From the NCBI GenBank assembly GCA_963844695.1, contig CAWJPL010000039.1, positions 124,001 through 188,000 on the forward strand: 64,000 nucleotides of DNA. Reading direction: 5' to 3'. This document shows, in pieces, positions 41,359 through 49,538 of the stretch. Every line of letters starts with the position of its first letter. The first letter of the stretch is position 1. The notes beneath the pieces are model-generated. The model saw nothing but the letters and a program-made list of their open reading frames with translations, had not been told where the DNA came from and searched no databases. The stretch is from RYN-230 sp963844695 (GTDB taxonomy: Bacteria; Actinomycetota; Actinomycetes; Streptosporangiales; Streptosporangiaceae). A program made the translations under genes and the position numbers.

Positions 41359-42102
41359 CTAGTCCTCGAGCTGGTCGGGCTGGCAGGCGCGGCAGGCCAC
41401 GAACTTGGCGTCCACGGCTTCCTGCTTGGTCATGATCTCCAGGTCGCCGTCGCCGAGGAACCTGATCAGGATGCATTCTCTGCGGTGATAGCGGGCCACC
41501 CCGGGGACCACGGCCACCTCGACCCGCCCTGACGCTGGCTTGGCGGCCGGGCCGTCGCCGGACGGTTCGTCAGCCGGGGGCTCCGCGGCACCGGAATCCG
41601 GCTGCTGGACCTCGGGCTCCTGAGCGGCCAGCGGCTCGACCTCAGGCTCCTGAGCGGCCGGCGGCTCGACCTCAGGCTCCTGAGCGGCCGGCGGCTCGAC
41701 CTCAGGCTCCTGAGCCGATGGCTCCTCAGCCGCGGGCTCCCCGCCGGCCGGGGCATCGGCACCCGGGGCATCGGCACCCGGGGGCGCGGTCGCGGGCTCC
41801 TCAACCGCAGACCGCCCGGGCGCAGGCTCCTCGGCGGTGCTCTCCACGGCGGGCCCGGCCGCCTCATCGTCCGCCGCCTCATGATCCTCGGCGTCGGGGG
41901 CCGCCTCACCACCCGAGACCACCTCATCGTCCGGGGCCCCGTCATCGTCCCGGACCGCACCGTCGTCCAGGGCCGCACTGTCGTCCAGGGCCGCACTGTC
42001 GTCCAGGGCCGCGTCATCGTCCAGGGCCTGGTCAGGCGTCCTCAGCGACGCCGGCGTCCTGGCCGGCGTCAGCGTCGGCGGCAGATCCGGCCGGGGTCTC
42101 AT
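41359..42102 (-). CDS. Hypothetical protein: acidic repeat region plus C-terminal Cys/His motif
   Basis: The 247-residue protein has no recognised function. Residues 1-190 are low complexity: DD/AALDDS repeats, then four copies of the decapeptide AQEPEVEPPA encoded by exact 30-base units (41611-41715). The final 50 residues look folded. YHRRECILIRF is followed by TKQEAVDAKFVACRACQPDQ, a pattern resembling Ada-type zinc sites (YHxxxC...EA...CxxCxP). A DNA- or metal-binding role is only a guess. It lies downstream of the membrane protein at 42159. Confidence 0.6.
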   Translation of the reverse strand: MRPRPDLPPTLTPARTPASLRTPDQALDDDAALDDSAALDDSAALDDGAVRDDDGAPDDEVVSGGEAAPDAEDHEAADDEAAGPAVESTAEEPAPGRSAVEEPATAPPGADAPGADAPAGGEPAAEEPSAQEPEVEPPAAQEPEVEPPAAQEPEVEPLAAQEPEVQQPDSGAAEPPADEPSGDGPAAKPASGRVEVAVVPGVARYHRRECILIRFLGDGDLEIMTKQEAVDAKFVACRACQPDQLED

Positions 42103-42158
42103 CCGGAACCGGAGTGCTCACCGTCTCCCCGGGACCGCCCGACGTGGGAGCAGCAGGC

Positions 42159-42743
42159 TCAGGCTGCCACGGGCTCAGGCTCCGCGGGTACGGGCGGGAA
42201 AACGGTACCGGGCCAGCTCAGGGCGCCCGTATCCCGCTTGGCCGCGGATCCGAGTTCCTCTTCGACCCGTTCCCACAGCTCGTCACTCCGCCTGGGGACA
42301 GCGAACTCCTCGCCCCGCCCCGAGACCTCGGCCGGGACCACCTCGGCGGGCCGTTCGGGCGCCCGCCCGTCGTCTGCCCGCCCGCCGTCTACCGGCGTAC
42401 TGGACGGCCGCCCGGCACCCGGACCTGCCCCGTCCGGCCGGACGCCGGCTTCCTCGCGTCCGGGGCGGCCACTCCCGCGGGCCGCGGCCACCGCCTGGAT
42501 GCTGGCCAGCACCGGGGCCGTGACGTTCACCTGCGGCTCTGACCAGGCCCCCTGCGTGGCCGGCCGGGGCTCGCGCCGGCCGAATATCTCCGACCAGTGC
42601 GCGAGGACCCCGGCCGCCAAGAGCAGCGCGGCTGCCGCACAGACCCCGATGGACACGTACACCATCAGCAGGCTGCTGGCGACGACACCGGCCACGAGCA
42701 GGGCAATCGCCAGAGCGACCAGGAGAGCACTGGCTTTGATCAC
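42159..42743 (-). CDS. Hypothetical membrane protein with disordered tail
   Basis: The 194-residue product has two N-terminal membrane segments (ALLVALAIALLVAGVVASS and VYVSIGVCAAAALLLAAGVL). A polar Pro/Gly/Arg-rich cytoplasmic tail follows, with a short helical patch SDELWERVEEELGSAAKR. No family was recognised. The GTG at 42743 has GGAGAG upstream. It sits 91 bases after divIVA on the same strand, so a link to polar growth is possible but unsupported. Confidence 0.6.
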   Translation of the reverse strand: MIKASALLVALAIALLVAGVVASSLLMVYVSIGVCAAAALLLAAGVLAHWSEIFGRREPRPATQGAWSEPQVNVTAPVLASIQAVAAARGSGRPGREEAGVRPDGAGPGAGRPSSTPVDGGRADDGRAPERPAEVVPAEVSGRGEEFAVPRRSDELWERVEEELGSAAKRDTGALSWPGTVFPPVPAEPEPVAA

Positions 42744-42834
42744 GTGCGCTCTCCACGGGCTGTGCGGGTCATGCTGCCAACCGAGAAGGTAACGCTGTCA
42801 AGCGGTGGAAACGACTACTGGACTGGCCAACCGG

Positions 42835-43677
42835 CTACCGGTGGTCGTGCGGCCCATCCGACGGGTGGAACCCACCGTGGGACACAGGCTCCGGCGCGCC
42901 AGCATAGGCACTGGCGATGGACGGCTGGCCATTCCTGGCCTCCATCCGGGACATGCCCGAGGAAACGGACGAGTCAGGCCCGTTACCCATTGCCGGGAAG
43001 GCACCACTGTCAGTCGCGCCTGCTTCCAGGTCACGCATCTGCCCTTCCAGGTATGCCTTCAGCCTGCTGCGGTACTCCCGCTCGAAGGCACGCAGGTCGT
43101 CAACCCGCCGCTCCAGCTCTTCACGCTGCTGGACCAGAGAGCCCATGGCCTGACGGTGCCGCTCCTGGGCGTCCCGCTCCAGGCTTTCCGCGCGGGCCCG
43201 GGCATCGCTGGTGATCTGCTCCGCCTGGCGGCGGGCCTTGCCCAGGATGTCGTCGGCCTCGCGGCGAGCCCGGCCGAGCGTCTCGTCGGCCTCGCGCCGC
43301 GCGTCGGCGATCGCCTGGTCGGCGGTCTGCTGCGCGAGCGCCAGCACGCGCGCGGCCGTGTCCATGTTGTCCTCGGCCGGGGGCATGCCCATCATCGGCG
43401 GCTCCGGCCTGCGCTCAGGCTCAGGGCGCGGCGGTTCGGGCGCCATCATCTCAGGGGCCGGGTCGGCCAGCGGCGAGCTGAGCGCGGACATCGGTACCTT
43501 GCCCCCCCGCAGGCTCTCCGCCAGCTTCGCCCGGAGCTCTTCGTTCTCCTGGATCAGCCGGTCGAGCTCGACCTCGACCTCGTCGAGGAAGGCGTCAACT
43601 TCTTCCTCGTCGTAGCCGGGCCGGAGCCTGGTGGTACTGAACTGCTTGTTCCGCACATCCGCGGGCGTCAGCGGCAT
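42835..43677 (-). CDS. divIVA: DivIVA/Wag31 polar growth protein
   Basis: The 280-residue coiled-coil protein marks cell poles and curved membrane and organises polar peptidoglycan synthesis in actinobacteria. The N-terminal membrane-binding domain is intact: MPLTPADVRNKQFSTTRLRP, then GYDEEEVDAFLDEVEVELDRL. A Pro/Met-rich linker (about 65-105) precedes a long coiled coil rich in READETLGRARREADDILGK-type heptads, then a Gly/Ser tail. The linker-interrupted layout matches Streptomyces and mycobacterial forms. Confidence 0.95.
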   Translation of the reverse strand: MPLTPADVRNKQFSTTRLRPGYDEEEVDAFLDEVEVELDRLIQENEELRAKLAESLRGGKVPMSALSSPLADPAPEMMAPEPPRPEPERRPEPPMMGMPPAEDNMDTAARVLALAQQTADQAIADARREADETLGRARREADDILGKARRQAEQITSDARARAESLERDAQERHRQAMGSLVQQREELERRVDDLRAFEREYRSRLKAYLEGQMRDLEAGATDSGAFPAMGNGPDSSVSSGMSRMEARNGQPSIASAYAGAPEPVSHGGFHPSDGPHDHR

Positions 43678-43727
43678 CTCGTCTCCTCGGCACGCCTTGA
43701 ACGGTGTTCCTGTCGGACGCTACCTGA

Positions 43728-44021
43728 TCAGAGCAGCTGCACGGCCTGCATCGCAAAAATGACCACGAAAAACAGCACCATGAAGCTGAGGTCCAAGGCC
43801 ACACTACCGATCCTGACCGTTGGTATGACGCGTCTTAGCAATCTCAGCGGAGGGTCGGTAGCGGTAAAGACCAGTTCGGCCAGGATGAGCAGGATGCCCT
43901 TGGGCTGCCAGCGGTCCGGCCCCCGGGAGAACGCCTGGATCCAGCTCAGGATCAGCCTCCCGATGAGAAGCACGAAGTAGATCGTGAGCACGTAGAACAG
44001 AACGACCTTGACAATCCCCAC
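43728..44021 (-). CDS. YggT/YlmG-family membrane protein
   Basis: The 97-residue protein has two hydrophobic segments and the YggT signature region RLILSWIQAF, then TDPPLRLLRRVIPTVRIGSV, followed by DLSFMVLFFVVIFAMQAVQ. This family sits in division clusters between sepF and divIVA and has been linked to membrane/nucleoid organisation and cofactor insertion; its exact role is unclear. Confidence 0.9.
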   Translation of the reverse strand: MGIVKVVLFYVLTIYFVLLIGRLILSWIQAFSRGPDRWQPKGILLILAELVFTATDPPLRLLRRVIPTVRIGSVALDLSFMVLFFVVIFAMQAVQLL

Positions 44022-44124
44022 AACCCTGCCCTGCCTTCACCGGCGCTGCCTAGATGGGCACCGGGATGACTACCGTGGGTGCCGCTGCCGCACGCTCGGC
44101 ACCGCAGGTGCCGGTGCCAAGCGT

Positions 44125-44658
44125 CTAGCTCTGGTTGAAGAAGCCTCGTTCAGCTATCCGCGCCTTGTCCTCCGCCGTCACCTCGACGTTGGCCGGGCAC
44201 AGCAGGAACACCCTGTTCGTCACCCGGTCGATGCTTCCGTGCAGGCCGAAGATGAGGCCTGCGGCGAAGTCGACGAGCCGCTTAGCGTCGCTGTCGACCA
44301 TCTCCGTCAGATTCATGATCACCGGAGTGCCCTCGCGAAAGTGCTCTCCGATCGTACGAGCTTCATTGTACGTGCGCGGGTGCAAGGTGGTGATCCGGGC
44401 GAGATCGGTGGCATGGGTCGGTCCGGGCACGTGCGTGCTGGGCCGCGGGGCCGTGGGCGCGGACGGCGACGGGGGCGCGTCCACGACGAACTCAGCGCGG
44501 GCGCGGGGGACCGGGCGCTCAGCCTCCGGCTCAGCCGGCTCGGCCTGCTCGCCGTACTCGTCCTCATACTCCTCGTAGGCGTCGTCGCCCTCGTCGTACC
44601 GCGGATCGTCCTCGACGAGGCCGAGGTAGACCGCCATCTTGTGCATCGTGCCGGCCAT
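44125..44658 (-). CDS. sepF: Cell division protein SepF
   Basis: SepF anchors and bundles FtsZ at the membrane, replacing FtsA in actinobacteria. The 177-residue product has the N-terminal amphipathic anchor (MAGTMHKMAVYLGLVEDDPR), an acidic linker rich in EEYEDEYGEQ, and the C-terminal DUF552 fold. The fold contains PRTYNEARTIGEHFREGTPV, MNLTEMVDSDAKRLVDFAAG and NRVFLLCPANVEVT. It lies between yggS and yggT, in the usual order. Confidence 0.95.
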   Translation of the reverse strand: MAGTMHKMAVYLGLVEDDPRYDEGDDAYEEYEDEYGEQAEPAEPEAERPVPRARAEFVVDAPPSPSAPTAPRPSTHVPGPTHATDLARITTLHPRTYNEARTIGEHFREGTPVIMNLTEMVDSDAKRLVDFAAGLIFGLHGSIDRVTNRVFLLCPANVEVTAEDKARIAERGFFNQS

Positions 44659-44705
44659 CGGTCAGACCTCCGTCATCACTGTGATGCGCCCCGGTGCGTC
44701 GGACA

Positions 44706-45450
44706 TTACCTGACGAAGCCCGGCCGACCGCCGAGCAACGCCGTACCGACCCTTACGTGTGTCGCGCCCGCGCTGATGGCGGCCTCCAGGTCACCGCTCA
44801 TTCCGGCGGAGATCATCGTGGCCCCGGGATGCGCCACGCGGACCTGGGCCGCGATCTCCGCCAGCCGCCGGAACGCCTGTACCGGGTCGGCCCCCTGCGG
44901 CGCCACCGCCATGACACCCCCCAGTTCCAGGCCCGCCTCCCCGGCCAGCCCCGCCGCGACGACCGGCACTTGTTCTTCCCTAACGCCCCCCCGGCCCGGG
45001 TCGCCGTCCAGGCTGACCTGGACCAGGCAGGTCAGCGAACGCCCTGCTTTGCGGGCGGCCGCTCCCAGCGCGGTCACCAGCCGGGGCCGGTCCACCGAAT
45101 GGACCACGTCGGCGTAGCGCACCACGCTGGCCACCTTGTTGGTCTGCAGTTGCCCGATAAAGTGCCAGGTGAGCCGATCGCCGCAGGTCCGAGCAGGCGG
45201 CCGCCTTGGGCGCCGCCTCCTGGTCACGGTTCTCCCCCACGTCCCGCACGCCCAGCGAGCTGAGCACCCGGACGTCGCTGGCCGGGAAGGTCTTGGTGAC
45301 GGCGATCAGGGTGACCTCACCGGGCGACCGCCCGGCGGCCTGGCAGGCCGCGGCGATCCGGGCCCGGACCCGGGCGAGCGAGGCGGCCACCTCGGCGGTG
45401 CGGCCACTGCCCGGGCTCTGCTCGCCCGGCTGGCCTGGTGGCCCGGTCAC
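44706..45450 (-). pseudogene. YggS-family PLP homeostasis protein with apparent frameshift
   Basis: YggS/YlmE proteins bind PLP and keep B6 levels balanced. The N-terminal half from GTG 45450 (ARVRARIAAACQAAGRSPGE, with the PLP Lys in VTLIAVTKTFPASDVR and DVGENRDQEAAPKAAAC) is in one frame. The rest (RLTWHFIGQLQTNKVASVVR, HSVDRPRLV, ISAGMSGDLEAAISAGATHV, VRVGTALLGGR) is in the next. One extra base near 45177 (CTGCGGCGATCGGCTC) joins them. The two parts make a normal protein of about 248 residues. Either it is a recent lesion or a sequence error. Confidence 0.8.
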
Positions 45451-45466
45451 CAGGTCCGGCCGGTCA

Positions 45467-46900
45467 CTACTTGAGGAAGTCGGGGACGTCGAGCTCGTCA
45501 TCCTCTTCGAACACCACTGAGCGGCGCCGGGTGGTGGCCGCGTCGAAGACCCGGGCCGCCGACGCGGTGTCGTGCCGGGAGGCCGGCGTGGCGGGGCCGC
45601 CGGAGTCGGCCGCGCCGCTGTAGGCCGGGTCGCTGTCGGCCGGGCGAGGAGCAGGCACGGCGTCGATCCCGTTCTCCTCCGCCGTGGCTCCTGACCCGGT
45701 GCCCTCTGCTGCCCGGTCCTCGGACGCCCCGCTGTCTGACCACGGGGAGTCTGCGGCGCCCGGGCTGCCGTTCTCGGCGCTCCCGAAGGACACAGGCGCT
45801 GGCTCCGGCTCATTGACCGGCTCAGACGGCGCGGCCCACACGTCCGCTGGCACCGGAGGGGCCGGAGCCCGGTAGGTGTCCGCGGCCGGCGCCGCCGGGG
45901 CAGGATCCGACGTGAAGCTGGAGGTGGCCCGGGCAGGCCTGGCCCGGCGGGTCCCGCCCTCATCGAACCCCGCCGCGATGACCGTGACCCGGACCTCGTC
46001 ACCGAGCGCGTCGTCGATGACCGCGCCGAAAATGATGTTGGCGTCCGGCGCCGCCGAGTTGGAGACCAACTGGGCCGCCTCGTTGATCTCGAACAGGCCC
46101 AGGTCGGAGCCACCCTGGATAGACAGCAGCACCCCATGCGCCCCGTCGATGCTCGCCTCGAGCAACGGGCTGGAGATAGCCATCTCGGCGGCCGCGACGC
46201 TGCGGTCGTCACCGCGCGACGACCCGATTCCCATGAGCGCCGAGCCGGCCCCGGACATGACGGATTTCACGTCGGCGAAGTCGAGATTGATCAGTCCCGG
46301 CGTGGTGATCAGGTCGGTAATTCCCTGGACACCGGAGAGGAGAACCTGGTCGGCCGCCTTGAATGCGTCCAGCACGCTGACGTGCCGGTCCGAGATAGAC
46401 AGCAGCCGGTCGTTCGGGATGACGATCAGCGTGTCCACCTCGTTGCGCAGCCGCTCAATGCCCAGTTCGGCCTGGGCCGCCCGGCGCTTCCCCTCGAACC
46501 CGAACGGCCTGGTGACGACGCCAATGGTCAGCGCGCCCAGCGACCGGGCCACGTTGGCGACTATCGGCGCACCGCCGGTGCCCGTGCCACCGCCCTCACC
46601 CGCGGTGACGAAGACCATGTCGGCCCCCTTGAGGACCTCCTCGATCTCCTCCCGGTGATCCTCGGCGGCATGGGCCCCGACTTCGGGGTTAGCTCCCGCC
46701 CCGAGACCCCGGGTGAGTTCCCGGCCGACGTCCAGCTTGACGTCCGCGTCGCTCATCAGGAGCGCTTGCGCGTCGGTGTTGATCGCGATGAACTCAACGC
46801 CTTTGAGCCCCTCTTCGATCATCCGGTTCACGGCGTTGACGCCGCCCCCACCGATACCGACGACCTTGATGACCGCCAAATAGTTCTGCGGTGCTGCCAC
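45467..46900 (-). CDS. ftsZ: Cell division protein FtsZ
   Basis: FtsZ is the tubulin-like GTPase forming the Z ring. The 477-residue product begins VAAPQNYLAVIKVVGIGGGG. It has the tubulin signature GEGGGTGTGGAPIVA, the synergy loop region ISSPLLEASIDGAHGVLLSI, an unusually long acidic Pro/Ser/Gly linker (about 160 residues) and the C-terminal peptide DELDVPDFLK that binds SepF and other partners. GTG 46900 with AAAGG upstream was chosen over a 33-residue longer frame. Confidence 0.97.
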   Translation of the reverse strand: MAAPQNYLAVIKVVGIGGGGVNAVNRMIEEGLKGVEFIAINTDAQALLMSDADVKLDVGRELTRGLGAGANPEVGAHAAEDHREEIEEVLKGADMVFVTAGEGGGTGTGGAPIVANVARSLGALTIGVVTRPFGFEGKRRAAQAELGIERLRNEVDTLIVIPNDRLLSISDRHVSVLDAFKAADQVLLSGVQGITDLITTPGLINLDFADVKSVMSGAGSALMGIGSSRGDDRSVAAAEMAISSPLLEASIDGAHGVLLSIQGGSDLGLFEINEAAQLVSNSAAPDANIIFGAVIDDALGDEVRVTVIAAGFDEGGTRRARPARATSSFTSDPAPAAPAADTYRAPAPPVPADVWAAPSEPVNEPEPAPVSFGSAENGSPGAADSPWSDSGASEDRAAEGTGSGATAEENGIDAVPAPRPADSDPAYSGAADSGGPATPASRHDTASAARVFDAATTRRRSVVFEEDDELDVPDFLK

Positions 46901-47108
46901 GAGGAGGGACCTTTCCGCTCGTTTGCCTCTGTCGCGTTTCTGCACACGGCCTTTTCGCCGGAGAGAGCGCCCTTTCCTGGAAACCACCGCCGAAATCACT
47001 GTTTCAGCAACACTGGCTCAGCAGCCACCGGCTTAGCACCCAGCCGATAATCGCCCCCAATTGGTCCGGCCGGACACGTTCCGTGATTTCCAGTGAGTTA
47101 ACCCTCAC

Positions 47109-47121
47109 TCTCAAGTTGAGA
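47109..47121. promoter_or_regulatory. Palindrome in ftsZ leader
   Basis: TCTCAA and TTGAGA flank a single central base, about 35 bases downstream of the proposed -10. This places it just after the expected transcription start, a position suited to a repressor or an mRNA element. Confidence 0.4.
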
Positions 47122-47154
47122 TTTACAGTTATGTCATCCTGGCGATTGATACGG

Positions 47155-47183
47155 ACAGTAGGGTTGCCGGGAGGCAGGGTCAA
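47155..47183 (-). promoter_or_regulatory. ftsZ promoter, sigma-70 type
   Basis: On the minus strand TTGACC (47183-47178) and TACTGT (47160-47155) are separated by exactly 17 bases, a near-consensus vegetative promoter. It lies about 255 bases before the ftsZ start and 60 bases after the end of ftsQ. Confidence 0.65.
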
Positions 47184-47243
47184 CTAGCCACGCGCGAAGC
47201 GGGCCGGCGTGTCTTCGCTGGCCCTGGTATTCCCGGCCGCCAT

Positions 47244-48080
47244 TCAACCGCCGGTCACTGCCGTCCCGGGCGCGCTCACGTTGTAGCTGCGCGCATGTGT
47301 CCGCATCAGCACGGCAAGTTCCCGGCTCTTCTGCGCCGCCCGGTCGGTGCCACCCCAGACGATCGTGATCCCGCGGGCGAGCCTGAGGGTCACCTCGGTG
47401 GCGCTCGGTGCCTGCAGGCTTACCACCGACCGGGCCAGGTACCGGGGCAGTTCGTGCAGGACCACCGCCGCGGCGTACACCGCCGGGCTGCCGCGCAGCT
47501 CAGGCACGGACACCGGGCCTGAGCCCGGCACCGCCGACAGCTCGAGGCTGGGCAGGGCGCGCGGCCGCCGCGACGACGACTCCACGACGACGCCGTACTT
47601 GTCGATAAGCTGGTACCCCGGACCGCTCGCCACGGCCAGGACGGGCGTGCGCTCGATGACGGTGATCGTGACCCCGTCCGGCCAGTCCCGGCTGACCTGC
47701 GCGGACTCGACCTGGCGGATCTGCTCGACCCGGTGAGCGATCATCGCACTGTTCAGCCTGATCAGCGGCAGCCCCAGCGGGACGGCCGCCGCCGACCGGA
47801 CCTCGGCCCCGGTGACCAGGTGCGTGCCGGTCACGGCGACCGAGCGGACCACGAAGAACCGTGAGTCGAGCAGGGCCCAGCCCACCCCGAACACGATGGC
47901 CACCGCGGCCAGGGCGAAGAAGGCCGCGCGCCACGGCTGGTGCCCGCCCGGCCGCGAACCCCGGGCGGCCGCGGCCGGGCCGGTGTCCGCGGTGGCACGG
48001 GCGGTGTCCGCCGCCGCCCCGCCGGGGTCCCCCGCCCCCTGGTCGCGGCCCTGGGTGACGTCCCCGGCCTGATTGCTCAT
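47244..48080 (-). CDS. ftsQ: Cell division protein FtsQ/DivIB
   Basis: The 278-residue bitopic protein links early and late divisome parts. A Gly/Ala-rich cytoplasmic tail of about 50 residues precedes one membrane segment (FFALAAVAIVFGVGWALL). Then comes the POTRA domain (RFFVVRSVAVTGTHLVTGAE) and the beta domain (VSRDWPDGVTITVIERTPV, YQLIDKYGVVVE). Its ATG overlaps the murC stop by four bases. Confidence 0.93.
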   Translation of the reverse strand: MSNQAGDVTQGRDQGAGDPGGAAADTARATADTGPAAAARGSRPGGHQPWRAAFFALAAVAIVFGVGWALLDSRFFVVRSVAVTGTHLVTGAEVRSAAAVPLGLPLIRLNSAMIAHRVEQIRQVESAQVSRDWPDGVTITVIERTPVLAVASGPGYQLIDKYGVVVESSSRRPRALPSLELSAVPGSGPVSVPELRGSPAVYAAAVVLHELPRYLARSVVSLQAPSATEVTLRLARGITIVWGGTDRAAQKSRELAVLMRTHARSYNVSAPGTAVTGG

Positions 48081-49513
48081 CCGGCCGGGCCGCCACGGGC
48101 GCGGAGCGCGTCGAGGACCGGCTGGCCCAGCGCGGTGACGTCACCGGCGCCCATGGTCAGCACCAGGTCGCCCGGCTTCGCGGTGGCCGCCACCGCCGCG
48201 GGCACCGCCGCGCGGTCCGGCACGAAATGGGCCCGGCCCCCGGGCACGGCGTCCACGACCAGTTCCCCGGTGACGCCGGGCTCCGGGTCCTCGCGGGCCG
48301 GGTAGACATCCAGCACGAAGGCCTCGTCGGCGCGGCCGAGTGCCGCGCCGAGCTCCGCGGCGAAGATCCGGGTCCGGCTGAACAGGTGCGGCTGGAAGAT
48401 GGCCAGGACCCGGCCGCCCTCCGCGATGTCCCGCGCCGCGGCCAGGTCGGCGGCCAGTTCGGTGGGGTGGTGCGCGTAGCTGTCCAGGACCCGCACCCCG
48501 TCGGCCTCGCCCTTGAGCTCCAGGCGGCGCCGGGCGCCGCGGTAGGCGGCCAGCCCGCGGGCCACCCCGTCCACACCGAAACCGAGCTCCAGGGCGGTGG
48601 CCAGCACCGCGGTGGCGTTGAGGGCGTTATGGCGGCCCGGGACGCGGAGCTGCACCTGCGCGGTGAGCCCGGGCACCGGCGCCGCGGGCCCGGCGCTGAC
48701 CTCGAAGCTGACCGTCATGCCGCGCGGGACCACGTCGCTCACCCGGTAGTCCGCGTCCGCGGCCTCGCCGTAGGTCCGGACCCGCAGCGGGAGCTCCCGG
48801 GCCGCCTCGGCCAGGGCCCGGGCGCCCGGATCGTCGGCGCAGGCGACCAGCAGCCCGCCCCGGGCGATGCGCAGGGCGAATCCGGCGAACGCGGCCTCGA
48901 TCTCGGCCAGGCCCGCGTAGTTGTCCAGATGATCGGCTTCCACGCAGGTCACGATGGCTGCCTCGGGCGAGAGCATGAGGAACGAGCCGTCGCTCTCGTC
49001 GGCCTCGGCCACGAACAGCTCGCCGGTGCCCTCGTCCGCACCCAGGCCGGTCTCGGTGAGGATGCCGCCGATCACGTAGGACGGGTCGGCGCCGCAGTCC
49101 CGCAGCACGGTGGTGAGCATGGACGTGGTGGTGGTCTTGCCGTGCGTGCCGGCCACCGCCACCGCCCGGCGGCCGAGCATCACCGAGGCGAGCGCGGCCG
49201 CCCGGTGCAGCACCCGCAGCCCGCTCTCGCGCGCGGCCACCAGCTCGGGATTGTCCGGCCGGATCGCGGTCGACACCACGAGCGTGTCGGCCCCGGACAG
49301 GTGTGCGGCGTCGTGCCCGACCCGGATGTCGGCGCCCAGTATGGCCAGCTCGTCGAGCAGCGCCGAGCCGGCCGCGTCGCTGCCGGACACGCTGACTCCC
49401 CGGGCCAGCATGATCCGGGCGATGCCGGACATGCCGGCCCCGCCGACGCCGGTGAAGTGCACCCGGCCAAGCTGGTCGAGCGGAACGGGGTCCACCGGGG
49501 TTACCAGGCTCAT
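48077..49513 (-). CDS. murC: UDP-N-acetylmuramate-L-alanine ligase
   Basis: MurC adds L-Ala to UDP-MurNAc. The 478-residue Mur ligase has the N-terminal nucleotide-binding loop HFTGVGGAGMSGIARIML, the ATP P-loop VAGTHGKTTTTSMLTTVL, FVAEADESDGSFL, and the C-terminal domain with YAHHPTELAADL. The ATG at 49513 was chosen; the in-frame extension to 49822 runs antisense-like through the repetitive murG end. It overlaps ftsQ by four bases. Confidence 0.95.
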   Translation of the reverse strand: MSLVTPVDPVPLDQLGRVHFTGVGGAGMSGIARIMLARGVSVSGSDAAGSALLDELAILGADIRVGHDAAHLSGADTLVVSTAIRPDNPELVAARESGLRVLHRAAALASVMLGRRAVAVAGTHGKTTTTSMLTTVLRDCGADPSYVIGGILTETGLGADEGTGELFVAEADESDGSFLMLSPEAAIVTCVEADHLDNYAGLAEIEAAFAGFALRIARGGLLVACADDPGARALAEAARELPLRVRTYGEAADADYRVSDVVPRGMTVSFEVSAGPAAPVPGLTAQVQLRVPGRHNALNATAVLATALELGFGVDGVARGLAAYRGARRRLELKGEADGVRVLDSYAHHPTELAADLAAARDIAEGGRVLAIFQPHLFSRTRIFAAELGAALGRADEAFVLDVYPAREDPEPGVTGELVVDAVPGGRAHFVPDRAAVPAAVAATAKPGDLVLTMGAGDVTALGQPVLDALRARGGPAG

Positions 49514-49538
49514 CGCGCCGTCCTCAGCTGCTGGTGGC

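Larger units (their letters stand above)
46901..47243. other. 343-base ftsZ upstream region
   Basis: This long spacer is almost the only gap in the division cluster. It contains a good promoter (47155-47183) and a 13-base palindrome (47109-47121). The AT content is higher than in the neighbouring genes. Several further promoters are plausible. No ORF is supported. Confidence 0.6.

Noticed and set aside
41962..42037. 18-base repeat GTCGTCCAGGGCCGCACT as a regulatory array
   Set aside because: It is coding sequence for the DDSAALDD repeats of the hypothetical protein, so no separate role is needed.
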